A DNA stretch of 64,000 bases from Mucilaginibacter saanensis (GCF_014200575.1 NZ_JACHBZ010000010.1:62001-126000), one strand, 5' to 3'; positions 17,607-26,944 are shown, counted from the stretch's first letter. Notes: a model not told the origin generated them from the sequence alone. Numbers and translations: made by a program.

Positions 17607-18599
17607 TCATTGCCTGTTTGGTTTGATAAACTGCTCAACCGCCTTTACGGCGCTTAAAAATCTTGTTTCCCAATCAACGCCTTGTATGAGCACATACCCA
17701 ATCCCCAGGCTTTCCAGCTCCTGCCGGTGACTTTCATTGAGCTTAAGCCTGTCAGGCTCGTTTAACCGGGTCCCGTCTTGTATATACGGAGCATCTACAT
17801 CAAGATATAAATAAAGCCCGCAGCGGTTGGCCTCCGTAACCCAATCCGGAACTATCAGTTCCTCATGAAAAAGAAACCTGCTGTATGACTGTGTAATGTT
17901 CACATCAGTATCAATAAACAATAACTTATTGGCTTGCTTTATTTTATCATTAATAGCATGGGCATGCAATTCGGCTATCTGCACTAAATCCTGTGGGGTA
18001 CAATCCCGCGTATGTTCCAGAATTTCCCGGGCCATTTCAGGGGCAGCCACGGTATTAAAATGTTCGGCCAACCTTTGGGCCAGGCTGGTTTTCCCGGTTG
18101 ATTCGGTACCGTATAAGCAAATTTTAAGCGTATAATATGGCTTGACCACATCGGGCAAAAAATCCCAGAAAGCAAAAGGATTATTCCTGATCTGGGTGGC
18201 CGATATCGGTACTATATTACGTGGTTCATCAAAAATAACATGTTCACAGTTTAAAAACCGCCCCATATATGCGCCGTAAGCTTCAGAGGCGAAAATTACA
18301 TCAATAGGCGGCAGATGCTCTTTTAAATAGTTTGCCCAAAGCTTTGACACCCCTTCAGATGATTCAGAAGTATTGGGTAAAACCGCCTCGTCATATATCA
18401 GCAACAAAGGCTTAACCCTGGGGTTATTTTCATAAGCCTGTTCAAGCCAGCTTAAGCGCTGGCTACCGGGAATTGATTCATCATAACTGGCGCTTACCAA
18501 AACTATCAGCTCATCGCAATGGTTCAATCCAAACTCAATCAAAGCAATATGCCCGTTGTGGAGCGGCATAAACTTCCCTAAAACCAATCCTCTTTTCAT
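17607..18599 (-). CDS. nadR: NadR-like NMN adenylyltransferase / nicotinamide riboside kinase
   Basis: A bifunctional NAD-salvage enzyme: the N-terminal half is a nucleotidyltransferase, and the C-terminal half a P-loop kinase that phosphorylates nicotinamide riboside. The 330-residue protein shows GKFMPLHNGHIALIEF (the (H/T)xGH motif), ISATQIR, then Walker A GTESTGKTSLAQRL at ~165-178 and LLFIDTDVNITQSY. The N-terminal helix-turn-helix of enterobacterial NadR is absent, so this version should be an enzyme only. It stands alone, and I see no pnuC transporter in the window. Confidence 0.9.
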   Translation of the reverse strand: MKRGLVLGKFMPLHNGHIALIEFGLNHCDELIVLVSASYDESIPGSQRLSWLEQAYENNPRVKPLLLIYDEAVLPNTSESSEGVSKLWANYLKEHLPPIDVIFASEAYGAYMGRFLNCEHVIFDEPRNIVPISATQIRNNPFAFWDFLPDVVKPYYTLKICLYGTESTGKTSLAQRLAEHFNTVAAPEMAREILEHTRDCTPQDLVQIAELHAHAINDKIKQANKLLFIDTDVNITQSYSRFLFHEELIVPDWVTEANRCGLYLYLDVDAPYIQDGTRLNEPDRLKLNESHRQELESLGIGYVLIQGVDWETRFLSAVKAVEQFIKPNRQ

Positions 18600-18683
18600 C
18601 TTCTTTTACAATATAGCCTATAAGCTGATCGGAGGCTAAAACACCTTATTTATATTTATTTACCGCAGATTGCACCTGTCCTT

Positions 18684-19103
18684 TCATGAAGTATGGTCGC
18701 ATACAATTTTCCACTCGCCTTTTATTTTTTTGAACCACAGTGTGTAATAACCGCCGGGGGCATCCTTAGCACGTTTTAATCGCCAGCCGCCAAACAAAAA
18801 GGCATTGCCGGCATCAAGCACTTTTACCTGCAGTATGGTAAAGGTAAGCTGCCCCATGGCCGCCTTGTCCGGGTACTTCTGTTTATAATGCTCCAGGGTG
18901 GTTTGCCAGCCATAAGTTGGCGCGGTTTTACCAACAAACAGCAGCGAGTCTGATTTCCAGTATCCCTGCATAAAACCATTAACATCACCCCGGTTCCAGG
19001 CCAGTTGCTGGTCATGCATTACTTTTAATATGGCCTGCCTGTCCTGGGCCTGCACCGCGTAAAAACCCAAAAGCAATAAACAAGATAATAGATACTTTTT
19101 CAT
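18684..19103 (-). CDS. Secreted NTF2-like (SnoaL/DUF4440-type) protein
   Basis: A 139-residue protein with a signal peptide (MKKYLLSCLLLLGFYAVQAQ) followed by a small cone-shaped NTF2-like domain. Typical elements are MHDQQLAWNRGDVNGFMQGYWKSD, the pocket segment YGWQTTLEHYKQKYP, and the final strands GGYYTLWFKKIKGEWKIVCDHTS. Members bind small molecules or act as isomerases or polyketide cyclases. No catalytic residue can be assigned here. It stands alone, upstream of and divergent from the sugar kinase. Confidence 0.85.
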   Translation of the reverse strand: MKKYLLSCLLLLGFYAVQAQDRQAILKVMHDQQLAWNRGDVNGFMQGYWKSDSLLFVGKTAPTYGWQTTLEHYKQKYPDKAAMGQLTFTILQVKVLDAGNAFLFGGWRLKRAKDAPGGYYTLWFKKIKGEWKIVCDHTS

Positions 19104-19204
19104 GAATTAAATATAAACAGGATTTAAAAGATTACCATTATGAACACCGAAAAAATCATGTAGGCTCAAAATATCGTAAATCATGGTTCAGCAAAAAAAT
19201 CTGC

Positions 19205-19212
19205 TATATTTG
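19205..19212 (+). promoter_or_regulatory. Candidate -7 box for the PfkB kinase gene
   Basis: TATATTTG fits TAnnTTTG exactly and lies 20 bases before the kinase ATG, a natural distance for a short leader. No convincing -33 TTG was found. Confidence 0.45.
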
Positions 19213-19232
19213 AGTTTCACTACACCAACATT

Positions 19233-20111
19233 ATGAAAAATCAGGTATTAAGCTTCGGCGAAGTTTTATGGGATGCATTTGGCGATGGTAAAAAGGCTGG
19301 CGGCGCCCCGATGAATGTGGCAAGACATTTGGTGCAGCAGGGCGTTAAGGTAGCCTTTGCAAGTTCGGTTGGTATGGATAACAGCGGCGATCTGTTGATC
19401 TCCTTTTTACAAAAAAGCGGCTTGTATTCGCCCCTGATCCAGCGCGATGATGAACTGCCTACCTGCGAGGTTACCGTGCAGCTTGACGAAAACAACCAGG
19501 CCACTTATATCATACCTGAACCCGTTTCCTGGGATAATATTCAAACAACTGATCTGTTAACAGAAGTTGGCAAAAAGGCATCGGCCATTGTATTTGGCAG
19601 CCTGGCCTGCCGCCATACCGCCACCCGCGAAACCCTGTTAAACCTCCTTGATGAAACTCCGGCCCTTAAGATTTTTGATGTGAACCTGAGGCCACCGCAC
19701 TATACCCTGTCTACCATTGAAACGCTGACCGCCCGCGCCAACGTGGTAAAGATGAACGAAGAAGAAGCCAACCTGCTTATTGGCGGCAGCAGCAGCTCAT
19801 TAAAAGATCAGATAACGGAGTTCCGTTCTAAATATCATAACCAAACCATTTGCGTAACCCGCGGCGAACATGGTGCTATAGTATGGCATGACCATGAATT
19901 TTATGAAAGCCCTGGCTGCCCTGTAAAGGTAGGCGATTCGGTAGGTGCCGGCGATGCATTCCTGGCTACGTTTGTGGCAGGTTTACTGGCCAAACACCCC
20001 ATGCAAACCATTGTAGACAAAGCGTGTTCTGTAGGTGCCTTTGTAGCCAGTCAGCGTGGCGCTAACCCTGTTTATCCATCCGAGCTATTAAATAGCCTGG
20101 CTTATTTGTAA
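19233..20111 (+). CDS. PfkB-family sugar kinase, probably fructokinase
   Basis: A 292-residue ribokinase/PfkB-fold enzyme that phosphorylates a sugar using ATP. It has the N-terminal GEVLWDAFGDGKKAGGAPMNVARHL (sugar-binding GG and Asn), mid-domain FDVNLRPPHYT, ICVTRGEHGAIVW, and the C-terminal signature VKVGDSVGAGDAFLATFVAGLL with the catalytic GAGD Asp. The 'GEVLWD' opening is typical of fructokinases, so fructose is the likely substrate, but no transporter or hydrolase lies next to it to confirm this. Confidence 0.92.
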   Translation: MKNQVLSFGEVLWDAFGDGKKAGGAPMNVARHLVQQGVKVAFASSVGMDNSGDLLISFLQKSGLYSPLIQRDDELPTCEVTVQLDENNQATYIIPEPVSWDNIQTTDLLTEVGKKASAIVFGSLACRHTATRETLLNLLDETPALKIFDVNLRPPHYTLSTIETLTARANVVKMNEEEANLLIGGSSSSLKDQITEFRSKYHNQTICVTRGEHGAIVWHDHEFYESPGCPVKVGDSVGAGDAFLATFVAGLLAKHPMQTIVDKACSVGAFVASQRGANPVYPSELLNSLAYL

Positions 20112-20141
20112 GGATTAATTCTAATTACCTCTTTAATTAAG

Positions 20142-20222
20142 TTGTCACCCTCAGGAACGAAGGGGCTATTCGTGACCCTACATGTCGACGATTAGATTCT
20201 TCACTATTGCTCAGAATGACAA
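20142..20222. repeat. Degenerate copy of the GTCATCCTGA dispersed repeat
   Basis: Lies within the 348-base gap between the sugar kinase and the VWA gene. The left part (GTCACCCTCAGGAACGAAG) and right part (GATTCTTCAC...CAGAATGAC) correspond, with changes, to the two arms of the element near 5.0 kb. The remaining ~240 bases to the VWA gene have no ORF or hairpin that I can support. Confidence 0.65.
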
Positions 20223-20459
20223 TGTAGGTTTAATCAAGTAGTTTCATACAGACGGGCATGTATTATAATTTACTAATCAGTATTAATTTTCCACGCCCGC
20301 ACAATTAATACGTTTTTTCAGTGTTTACCTATACTAATAATAGCCGCACAGGTGTGCATCCTCTGTTTGTCATACTTACCTAACAATTTGCTTTAATAAC
20401 CGCCATACCAAACTTTTAAGAATAATTATCCGTTTCTTTATGTATAGAAAGGACATAAT

Positions 20460-21557
20460 ATGCGTGGTTTTGGATTTTCCAAGTTTAAGCCCAACCAGAT
20501 CCCTAAAGGCGGATTTGATGAACTGTTAAAATTATTTCTGGAATTGCTCAACTATACCTCGGGCGATGCAGGCGAAGCTTTAGCCTGGTTAAATGAACTC
20601 GACAAACAATACAACCTGACCAATGATGATTATGGTATGGGCGATTTTATTGACGAACTAAAGCAAAAAGGCTACCTGGATGAAGATAAGCAAAATGGAG
20701 GTTTTAATATTACCGCCAAAACAGAACAAAGCATCAGGCAATCTGCCTTAGAGGAAATCTTCGGCAAGCTCAAAAAATCAGGCAAAGGCAATCACCGCAC
20801 TCCGCAATCGGGCCAGGGCGATGAAAAAAATGCAGAACGCCGCGAGTTTGAATTTGGCGATAGCCTGGATCAGATTGATATGACCCAATCTATCCACAAT
20901 GCACAGGTTAATCATGGCATAGGCGATTTCATGATGACCGAGCGCGATCTGGAAGTGGAGGAAATGGACTATAAAACCCTTACCTCAACCGTGCTGATGA
21001 TCGATATATCACACTCCATGATACTATATGGAGAAGACAGGATAACCCCGGCTAAAAAAGTAGCCATGGCCCTTGCCGAGCTCATCCGCACCAAATACCC
21101 TAAGGATACTTTAGATATAGTGGTTTTTGGTAACGATGCCTGGCCCATAACTTTGCAGGACCTGCCTTATTTACAGGTTGGCCCTTACCATACCAATACC
21201 TACGCGGGGCTGGAACTGGCTACTGATTTGCTGCGCCGCCGTAAAACGCACAACAAGCAAATATTTATGATAACCGATGGCAAACCCACCTGTTTAAAGG
21301 AGGGTACCAAATATTACAAGAACAGCATCGGGCTCGACAGAAAAGTGGTGAACAAAACCCTGAATATGGCTGCCCAGTGCAAACGCTTAAAAATCCCCAT
21401 TACTACCTTTATGATAGCTAAGGACCCTTATCTGCAGCAGTTTGTACGTAAATTCACAGAAACAAACGGGGGTAAGGCTTTTTACAGTTCTTTAAATAAT
21501 TTAGGGGAGTATATTTTTGAGGATTACGCCAAAAACAGAAGAAAAACGGTGAGGTGA
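20460..21557 (+). CDS. VWA-domain protein paired with an AAA+ ATPase
   Basis: A 365-residue cytosolic protein. The N-terminal ~145 residues are helical and charged (a [17 protein letters not shown] helix, then a polar [20 protein letters not shown] linker). The C-terminal half is a von Willebrand A domain with an intact MIDAS: DISHSM (~181-186), a Thr in [10 protein letters not shown], and Asp in MITDGKPT. No signal peptide. The next gene encodes a MoxR/Mg-chelatase-like ATPase. Such VWA+AAA pairs work as chaperone or metal-insertion machines, but the client of this one is unknown. Confidence 0.85.
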   Translation: MRGFGFSKFKPNQIPKGGFDELLKLFLELLNYTSGDAGEALAWLNELDKQYNLTNDDYGMGDFIDELKQKGYLDEDKQNGGFNITAKTEQSIRQSALEEIFGKLKKSGKGNHRTPQSGQGDEKNAERREFEFGDSLDQIDMTQSIHNAQVNHGIGDFMMTERDLEVEEMDYKTLTSTVLMIDISHSMILYGEDRITPAKKVAMALAELIRTKYPKDTLDIVVFGNDAWPITLQDLPYLQVGPYHTNTYAGLELATDLLRRRKTHNKQIFMITDGKPTCLKEGTKYYKNSIGLDRKVVNKTLNMAAQCKRLKIPITTFMIAKDPYLQQFVRKFTETNGGKAFYSSLNNLGEYIFEDYAKNRRKTVR

Positions 21558-21618
21558 GTATTGGCCAAAAAGGCCGGAGGATAAATTACCTGATCAGATT
21601 AAATAACAAAACAAACTT

Positions 21619-21650
21619 TCGGACTTCCCGACTTATCGGACTTCCGGACT
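21619..21650 (+). repeat. Short iterated CGGACTTCC repeat
   Basis: In the ~107 bases between the VWA stop and the chosen ATPase ATG, the unit CGGACTTCC occurs twice, with a related CGACTT between and GGACT after. This makes the stretch read as a degenerate tandem array. It is unlike coding sequence, which supports placing the ATPase start after it. Confidence 0.55.
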
Positions 21651-21664
21651 ACTTAAGCATTTAC

Positions 21665-23170
21665 ATGAATAAACTACTGGATATAAAAACACTGGGCCAG
21701 CTAAAAAAAACTGATTATAAAAGCCGCTCTGTTAAAGATGAATTACGTGCCAATTTAATAACCCAGCTAAAAAAACGCGAAGGTGGATTTGAAGGCATTG
21801 TAGGTTTTGAGGATACAGTTATCCCCGACCTGCAAACTGCCATATTATCCAGACACAATATTTTGCTGCTGGGTTTACGCGGGCAGGCCAAAACGCGTAT
21901 TGCACGCCTGTTGGTTAACCTGCTTGACGAATACATTCCCTACATTGAAGGTTCTGATCTGTTTGATGATCCATACAACCCTATCTCGTGGTATGGCCAT
22001 AGCACCGTAACCACCCTGGGCGATGATACCCCTATTGGCTGGATACATCGCTCGGAACGGTATACTGAAAAACTGGCTACGCCTGATGTTACCGTTGCCG
22101 ACCTTATTGGCGACGTTGACCCTATTAAGGCTGCCACCCTGAAACTGACTTATTCTGATGAACGCGTGATCCATTTCGGATTAATTCCGCGGGCACACCG
22201 CGGCATCTTCGTAATTAACGAGCTGCCTGATTTGCAGGCCCGTATACAGGTATCCCTGTTCAATATATTACAGGAAAGAGATATCCAGATACGTGGCTTT
22301 AAATTGCGCTTACCATTGGATATACAGTTTGTATTTACTGCTAACCCTGAAGATTATACCAACCGTGGCTCCATAGTTACGCCGTTAAAAGACCGTATTG
22401 AGAGCCAGATTTTAACGCACTACCCGCGCACGGTTGAAATTTCAAGGAAGATCACCCAGCAGGAAGCATCACTTACCCCTGAACAACGCAGCACCGTTGA
22501 GGCTGATGACCTGGTAAAAAACCTGGTGGAACAGATTGCCTTTGAAGCCCGCAATTCTGAATATATTGATAAAAAATCGGGCGTATCGGCACGTTTAACT
22601 ATCTCGGCCTATGAAAACCTGATCAGTAATGCCGAGCGCCGCATGATCATCAATAACGAGGCCAGCACCTTTGTACGTATTACCGACTTTTTAGGGGTAA
22701 TTCCCGCTATTACCGGCAAAATTGAACTGGTATATGAGGGCGAACTGGAAGGCCCCGGTAAAGTGGCTAATATCCTGATAGGTAAGGCCATTAAAACCTC
22801 CTTGCTGGAGTTTTTCCCCGATCCGGAGAAAGCTAAAAAAGCAAAAGGCGTAAATCCGTACGCCAGTATTATTAACTGGTTTGGCGAAGGCAATAACCTG
22901 GCACTGGTTGATGATATGCCTTTACAGGACTACAAAAAAGCGCTTAATGAAGTTGCCGGGTTAAAAGACCTGGTTAAAAAGACCCATCCGCGTTTAACCG
23001 AAAATCAGCAGTTACTGTTAATGGAGTTTGTGCTGCATGGCCTGTCTGAGTTTTCACAATTAAATAAAGGCTTTTTAGATAATGGCTTTGCATTTTCAGA
23101 CATGTTTAACAGCTTGTTTAACTTGCAGCCAGATGAAGATGATTTGGATTTAGACGATGACCGTTATTAA
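21665..23170 (+). CDS. MoxR / Mg-chelatase-like AAA+ ATPase
   Basis: A 501-residue AAA+ ATPase. Walker A reads GLRGQAKTRIAR (~63-74), Walker B GIFVINELPDLQ, followed by sensor-1 FVFTANPEDYTNRG and an Arg-finger region TPLKDRIESQILTHYP, as in the MoxR/ChlI group. The C-terminus is a helical lid and an acidic tail (PDEDDLDLDDDRY). The frame is open 37 codons upstream to the end of the VWA gene, but those residues come from the CGGACTTCC repeat. I therefore start at MNKLLDIKTLGQLKK. Co-transcribed with the VWA partner; function unknown. Confidence 0.88.
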   Translation: MNKLLDIKTLGQLKKTDYKSRSVKDELRANLITQLKKREGGFEGIVGFEDTVIPDLQTAILSRHNILLLGLRGQAKTRIARLLVNLLDEYIPYIEGSDLFDDPYNPISWYGHSTVTTLGDDTPIGWIHRSERYTEKLATPDVTVADLIGDVDPIKAATLKLTYSDERVIHFGLIPRAHRGIFVINELPDLQARIQVSLFNILQERDIQIRGFKLRLPLDIQFVFTANPEDYTNRGSIVTPLKDRIESQILTHYPRTVEISRKITQQEASLTPEQRSTVEADDLVKNLVEQIAFEARNSEYIDKKSGVSARLTISAYENLISNAERRMIINNEASTFVRITDFLGVIPAITGKIELVYEGELEGPGKVANILIGKAIKTSLLEFFPDPEKAKKAKGVNPYASIINWFGEGNNLALVDDMPLQDYKKALNEVAGLKDLVKKTHPRLTENQQLLLMEFVLHGLSEFSQLNKGFLDNGFAFSDMFNSLFNLQPDEDDLDLDDDRY

Positions 23171-23199
23171 ATAAAAAAGAGCATCAGGTAGTTATTTTT

Positions 23200-23293
23200 A
23201 GTATCAAGTAGTTAGTATCAAGTATCACGACAGTTATATTTTTCATAGTTTTGATATTTGATACCAGCTACTTGATACTAACTACTCGATACC
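23200..23293. repeat. Palindromic repeat between the ATPase and metallophosphoesterase genes
   Basis: Left arm GTATCAAGTAGTTAGTATCA (from 23201) faces a right arm containing CTTGATACTAACTACTCGAT (23271-23290), giving an ~25-bp stem with about two mismatches and a ~40-base loop that has further partial pairing. Within each arm the GTATCAAGTA unit is also directly repeated. No T-run follows on either strand, so this looks like a repeat element rather than a terminator. Confidence 0.75.
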
Positions 23294-23305
23294 AAAATCA
23301 AATTA

Positions 23306-24583
23306 ATGACGGAACAGGCGCTTAATATCATACTCATTATTGCTATACTGCTATTGATTGACCTGTACGTATTACATGGCATACGCGGCGCATTTAAAAA
23401 ATGGAAGTTGCCCCACTCGGGCGACTTTACTTTTTTTTACTGGTTTGCATCTGTTTTACTGATAACCGGCTTATTACTGGGGGTTTACATTAATTTAGGG
23501 GTAGGCATACGTGCAGCTATAATGCTGGCTTTTTTCCTGTTTTTTGTATGGAAACTCTCTTTTTTACCCTTCCTGCTGTTAGATGATCTGAGGCGAATGC
23601 TGGTATTACGCCGTAACAGACTGCACCGAAAACCCGAGGACATTAGCATCCCCCCGCAGGAACACGCCATACCCCGCTCTGAGTTTTTGATGAAAGCAGG
23701 CTTACTTGCCGGCGCTATCCCGCTGGCTGCTATCAAAATAAGCATGCCCAAAGGCTTGTATGATTATCATGTACGATATCAAACCATGTATCTCCCTAAT
23801 TTACCAAAAGCATTTGATGGCATTAAACTGGGGCAGATCTCTGACATACACTCCGGTAGTTTTTACAACCGGAAAGCGGTACGCGGCGGTGTTGAAATGC
23901 TACTGAATGAAAAACCCGACCTGATATTTTTTACCGGCGATCTGGTGAACGGCCAGGCTTCGGAAATGGGCGATTATCAGGATATTTTTTCAAAGGTGAA
24001 AGCACCGCTTGGCGTTTACAGCTCCTTAGGTAACCATGATTATGGCGACTATGGCACCTGGCCATCACCCGCTGATAAGAAGAAAAATCACACCGATTTA
24101 ATAGCCACCCATAAAAACATGGGCTGGGATTTACTCCTGAACGAGAACCGCCGCCTAAAGGTTGATGGCGAAGAAATCTGTATACTGGGTGTGGAAAACT
24201 GGGGCGAACTGAGTATGTTCCCTAAATACGGCCGCATGGATCTGGCAACAAAAAACACCGATGACCTACCCGTAAAACTACTGCTGTCACATGACCCATC
24301 GCATTGGCGGGGTGAGGTATTACCAAAATACCCGCAAATAGATGCCATGTTTTCGGGCCATACCCATGGCATGCAGTTTGGCGTACGTACCGAAAATTTC
24401 CAGTGGAGCCCGATTGAGTATATTTATAAAGAATGGGCAGGTATTTACCATCAAAATAATCAGCAGTTATATGTAAATGTGGGCTATGGTTTTGTTGGCT
24501 TAGCAGGCAGGGTTGGAATATTACCGGAGATTACGATATTTACACTAAAAGCCGGCCAAAATCCTTCCAGATACCAATCATAA
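23306..24583 (+). CDS. Membrane-anchored metallophosphoesterase
   Basis: A 425-residue protein with about three N-terminal membrane helices, a linker with a Tat-like RSEFLMKAGLLAGAI segment, then a calcineurin-type phosphoesterase domain. The five metal-site motifs are present in order: SDIHSG, FTGDLVNG, LGNHDYGDYG, LSHDPSHW and FSGHTHGMQFG. The catalytic domain should face the periplasm if the helices are read as drawn. The family includes YkuE/YaeI-like UDP-diacylglucosamine or phosphodiesterase enzymes, and the substrate here cannot be told. It begins a short plus-strand group with the next two genes. Confidence 0.9.
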   Translation: MTEQALNIILIIAILLLIDLYVLHGIRGAFKKWKLPHSGDFTFFYWFASVLLITGLLLGVYINLGVGIRAAIMLAFFLFFVWKLSFLPFLLLDDLRRMLVLRRNRLHRKPEDISIPPQEHAIPRSEFLMKAGLLAGAIPLAAIKISMPKGLYDYHVRYQTMYLPNLPKAFDGIKLGQISDIHSGSFYNRKAVRGGVEMLLNEKPDLIFFTGDLVNGQASEMGDYQDIFSKVKAPLGVYSSLGNHDYGDYGTWPSPADKKKNHTDLIATHKNMGWDLLLNENRRLKVDGEEICILGVENWGELSMFPKYGRMDLATKNTDDLPVKLLLSHDPSHWRGEVLPKYPQIDAMFSGHTHGMQFGVRTENFQWSPIEYIYKEWAGIYHQNNQQLYVNVGYGFVGLAGRVGILPEITIFTLKAGQNPSRYQS

Positions 24584-24613
24584 AGATTAATGCAGGCGGA
24601 TATTCATAACTAA

Positions 24614-25498
24614 ATGAAAAAACTATTTCAACCTGTTTTTGATTTCCTGCTGTTCAGTAATATTTTCATGTCGCTTTGTGCCGTGGCGCAGGCACTCATC
24701 ACCTTTCAGTTAATAGGCGCAAAGCCCATATTTACAGTACTGGCGTTATTGTTCACGTCAACACTGGGTATATATAATTTTTGTATCCTCATAACCCGCC
24801 CGGCCCAGCCCTGGGCATCGCCCTATAAACGGGTGCGTTGGTTTTTTGCACATTACCGACTCATGGTAACCTTTACCATAGTATCATTGCTCTCACTTAT
24901 CCCATTATTCTTTTTAATTACTACCGAATCAAAAATATTACTCATTTTTCTGGGTTGCCTGTCATTCAGCTACGGGTTGCCATTGTTCAGCGTCGGCGAT
25001 CATAAATTTGGCCTGCGCAACATCCCTGGCTTAAAACCATTCCTGATCACGCTGGTATGGACAATGAGCTGCGTGTTATTCCCGGTGCTGGAAATACTGC
25101 ACCTGCACACTAATGATATATCTATGCGTGATACTACCATACTCATAGCCAAACGCTTTTTATTTATCGGTGCCCTTACTATCCCCTTTGATATCCGCGA
25201 CTTGTTTGATGACCGTAAACAGGGACTAAAAACCATACCCGTGGCCTGGGGCGAAAAAAATGCCTACTTGTTTTGCCAGATTTTATTAGTCGGGTATGTG
25301 ATTTTACTGTTTCTTTTCAAACAAAATGGCTTCAGTACCGATTTCTGGGCCTTAACCCTTACCGTTATATTAACCGGATGGCTCATATTTAAATCGGCCT
25401 GGAAAAAGGATGAATACTACTATTTCTTTTTTATGGATGGGGTGCTGATATTGCAATATGTAGCATTAATGGCTTTCAGGTTTATCATAGGTCATTAA
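24614..25498 (+). CDS. UbiA-superfamily-like integral membrane protein
   Basis: A 294-residue protein with about eight membrane helices. It resembles UbiA prenyltransferases in overall pattern and keeps the second aspartate motif as FDIRDLFDDRKQGLKTIPVAWG. The first motif (NDxxDxxxD), needed for Mg-diphosphate binding, is not visible. The matching loop reads GIYNFCILITRPAQPW, so prenyl transfer by the usual mechanism is doubtful. It is followed four bases later by a methyltransferase, hinting at a shared role in lipid or quinone-like metabolism. Both family and role are inference. Confidence 0.65.
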   Translation: MKKLFQPVFDFLLFSNIFMSLCAVAQALITFQLIGAKPIFTVLALLFTSTLGIYNFCILITRPAQPWASPYKRVRWFFAHYRLMVTFTIVSLLSLIPLFFLITTESKILLIFLGCLSFSYGLPLFSVGDHKFGLRNIPGLKPFLITLVWTMSCVLFPVLEILHLHTNDISMRDTTILIAKRFLFIGALTIPFDIRDLFDDRKQGLKTIPVAWGEKNAYLFCQILLVGYVILLFLFKQNGFSTDFWALTLTVILTGWLIFKSAWKKDEYYYFFFMDGVLILQYVALMAFRFIIGH

Positions 25499-25502
25499 CA
25501 AC

Positions 25503-26123
25503 ATGGCGGCTAACTATAATAATTCGGCCTGGTTTTATGACCCGCTTTCGCGTTTAGTGTATGGTCGTGAGCTTATCAATGCACAGCTGTACTTGCTTCA
25601 GCATATAAAGCCCAACTCCAGTATACTCATTGTAGGTGGCGGCACCGGCTGGATTCTTGACGAGTTGACCAAGCTCCACCCCTCGGGTTTGCGTATCACT
25701 TATGTTGAGGTAGCTGCAGGGATGATGGCTTTATCCCAAAAAAGAAATACCGGCAATAACCTGGTAATTTATATTAATGACGCCATTGAACATGTAAACC
25801 TGTCCAATGATGATTTTGATGTAGTAATTACGCCTTTCTTGTTTGATAACTTTACTGAGCAAACCCTCAGCACGGTGTTTACCCATATTCATAAACTGCT
25901 AAAACCGGGTTGCCTTTGGCTCAATGCCGATTTTCAGCTCACCGGCAAATGGTGGCAGCAGTTTCTATTAAAAAGCATGTTTGTTTTTTTTAAAGTGATT
26001 TGCGGTATTGAGGCCAGCAAATTACCGGCTATAGAGGTATACTTTACCCAGAATGGATACAAAACGATAGCCGAAAAAGCCTTTTTTAATGATTTTATTA
26101 TCGCAAAGGTTTATACGATGTAA
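25503..26123 (+). CDS. Class I SAM-dependent methyltransferase
   Basis: A 206-residue Rossmann-fold methyltransferase. Motif I reads SILIVGGGTGWILDEL (~40-55), then the acidic end of strand 2 in ITYVEVAAGMMALSQ, motif II-like DDFDVVITPFLFDNF, and motif III KLLKPGCLWLNADFQL. The start is four bases after the UbiA-like stop, so they share a transcript. The acceptor is unknown; the membrane-protein neighbour suggests a lipophilic one. Confidence 0.88.
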   Translation: MAANYNNSAWFYDPLSRLVYGRELINAQLYLLQHIKPNSSILIVGGGTGWILDELTKLHPSGLRITYVEVAAGMMALSQKRNTGNNLVIYINDAIEHVNLSNDDFDVVITPFLFDNFTEQTLSTVFTHIHKLLKPGCLWLNADFQLTGKWWQQFLLKSMFVFFKVICGIEASKLPAIEVYFTQNGYKTIAEKAFFNDFIIAKVYTM

Positions 26124-26132
26124 TAAAACGCA

Positions 26133-26225
26133 TCATTGCGAAGCACGAAACAATCTATATGCTATACAAAACATCAATAAAGAATTGACCTGCCTATGTA
26201 GAGATTGCTTCGTTCCTCGCAATGA
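26133..26225. repeat. CATTGCGA-type inverted repeat element
   Basis: Left arm CATTGCGAAGCACGAAACAA (from 26134) pairs with a right arm ending TTCGTTCCTCGCAATG (to 26224), about 23 bases with three mismatches, around a 45-base AT-rich centre. It lies between the convergent methyltransferase and response regulator genes. The same CATTGCGAGGCACGAAGCAAT motif closes the repeat block near 5.2 kb. Confidence 0.75.
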
Positions 26226-26248
26226 AGTACGGTTAGTTTGTGTATCCT

Positions 26249-26941
26249 TTATTGGTTATACACAAACTTATACCCTATTCCTCTTACGGTTTGCAGGTAT
26301 TGCGGTGAGTCGGCATTGGTTTCAATTTTTTTACGCAAGCGCACTATATGCATATCCAGGGTGCGGGTATTTACATCGGCATTGTAGCCCCAAACTTCCA
26401 TCATCAGTTCCTCGCGGTTGATCACCTTGTTCTTATTTTTCAGAAAATAAAGTAATATCCTGTTTTCCAGTATCGTCAGTTCAATTTTACGACTATCCCT
26501 GATGAGCAGGTGGGTATTGGGCAGGTGCTCCATATTGGCAAAGCGGTATGATTCCGTTTTTTCGCTGTTTAACGAAAACTTGATCTTATTATCAATCATA
26601 GCCACCAATACGTCCATATTAAACGGCTTGGTAATATAGTCAGACACACCAAAGTTATAAGCCTCAATCTTATCAACATCCTGGGCTTTTGCCGTCATCA
26701 TGATAATGAGTTTATCATACCCTTTTTCCCTGATGTTATTACACACCTCTGAGCCGGGCTTGCCGGGCAGCATCCAGTCGAGCAAAACAATGTCGGGCTG
26801 TTCTTCCAGAATCATATTTTCGGCATCGTCGCCGTTGTCGGCTTCCAATACTTTATATCCTTCTGATTGCAAACGCTCTGCCACCAGGAAACGCAGGTTT
26901 TCATCATCTTCAACCAGCGCAATTTTAATTTCTTTGTTCAT
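26249..26941 (-). CDS. OmpR-family response regulator
   Basis: A 230-residue two-component regulator. The receiver domain has the acidic pocket E11/D12/D13, phospho-acceptor Asp55 (IVLLDWMLPG), Thr in MMTAKAQ and Lys in TKPFN. The C-terminal winged helix has ENRILLYFLKNKNKVINREELM and NTRTLDMHIVRLRKKIE...LQTVRGIGYKF. It is the last gene of a minus-strand unit, three bases after the kinase stop. It resembles the RprY type of Bacteroides, so it should be a DNA-binding output for the adjacent kinase. Confidence 0.95.
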   Translation of the reverse strand: MNKEIKIALVEDDENLRFLVAERLQSEGYKVLEADNGDDAENMILEEQPDIVLLDWMLPGKPGSEVCNNIREKGYDKLIIMMTAKAQDVDKIEAYNFGVSDYITKPFNMDVLVAMIDNKIKFSLNSEKTESYRFANMEHLPNTHLLIRDSRKIELTILENRILLYFLKNKNKVINREELMMEVWGYNADVNTRTLDMHIVRLRKKIETNADSPQYLQTVRGIGYKFVYNQ

Positions 26942-26944
26942 ATC

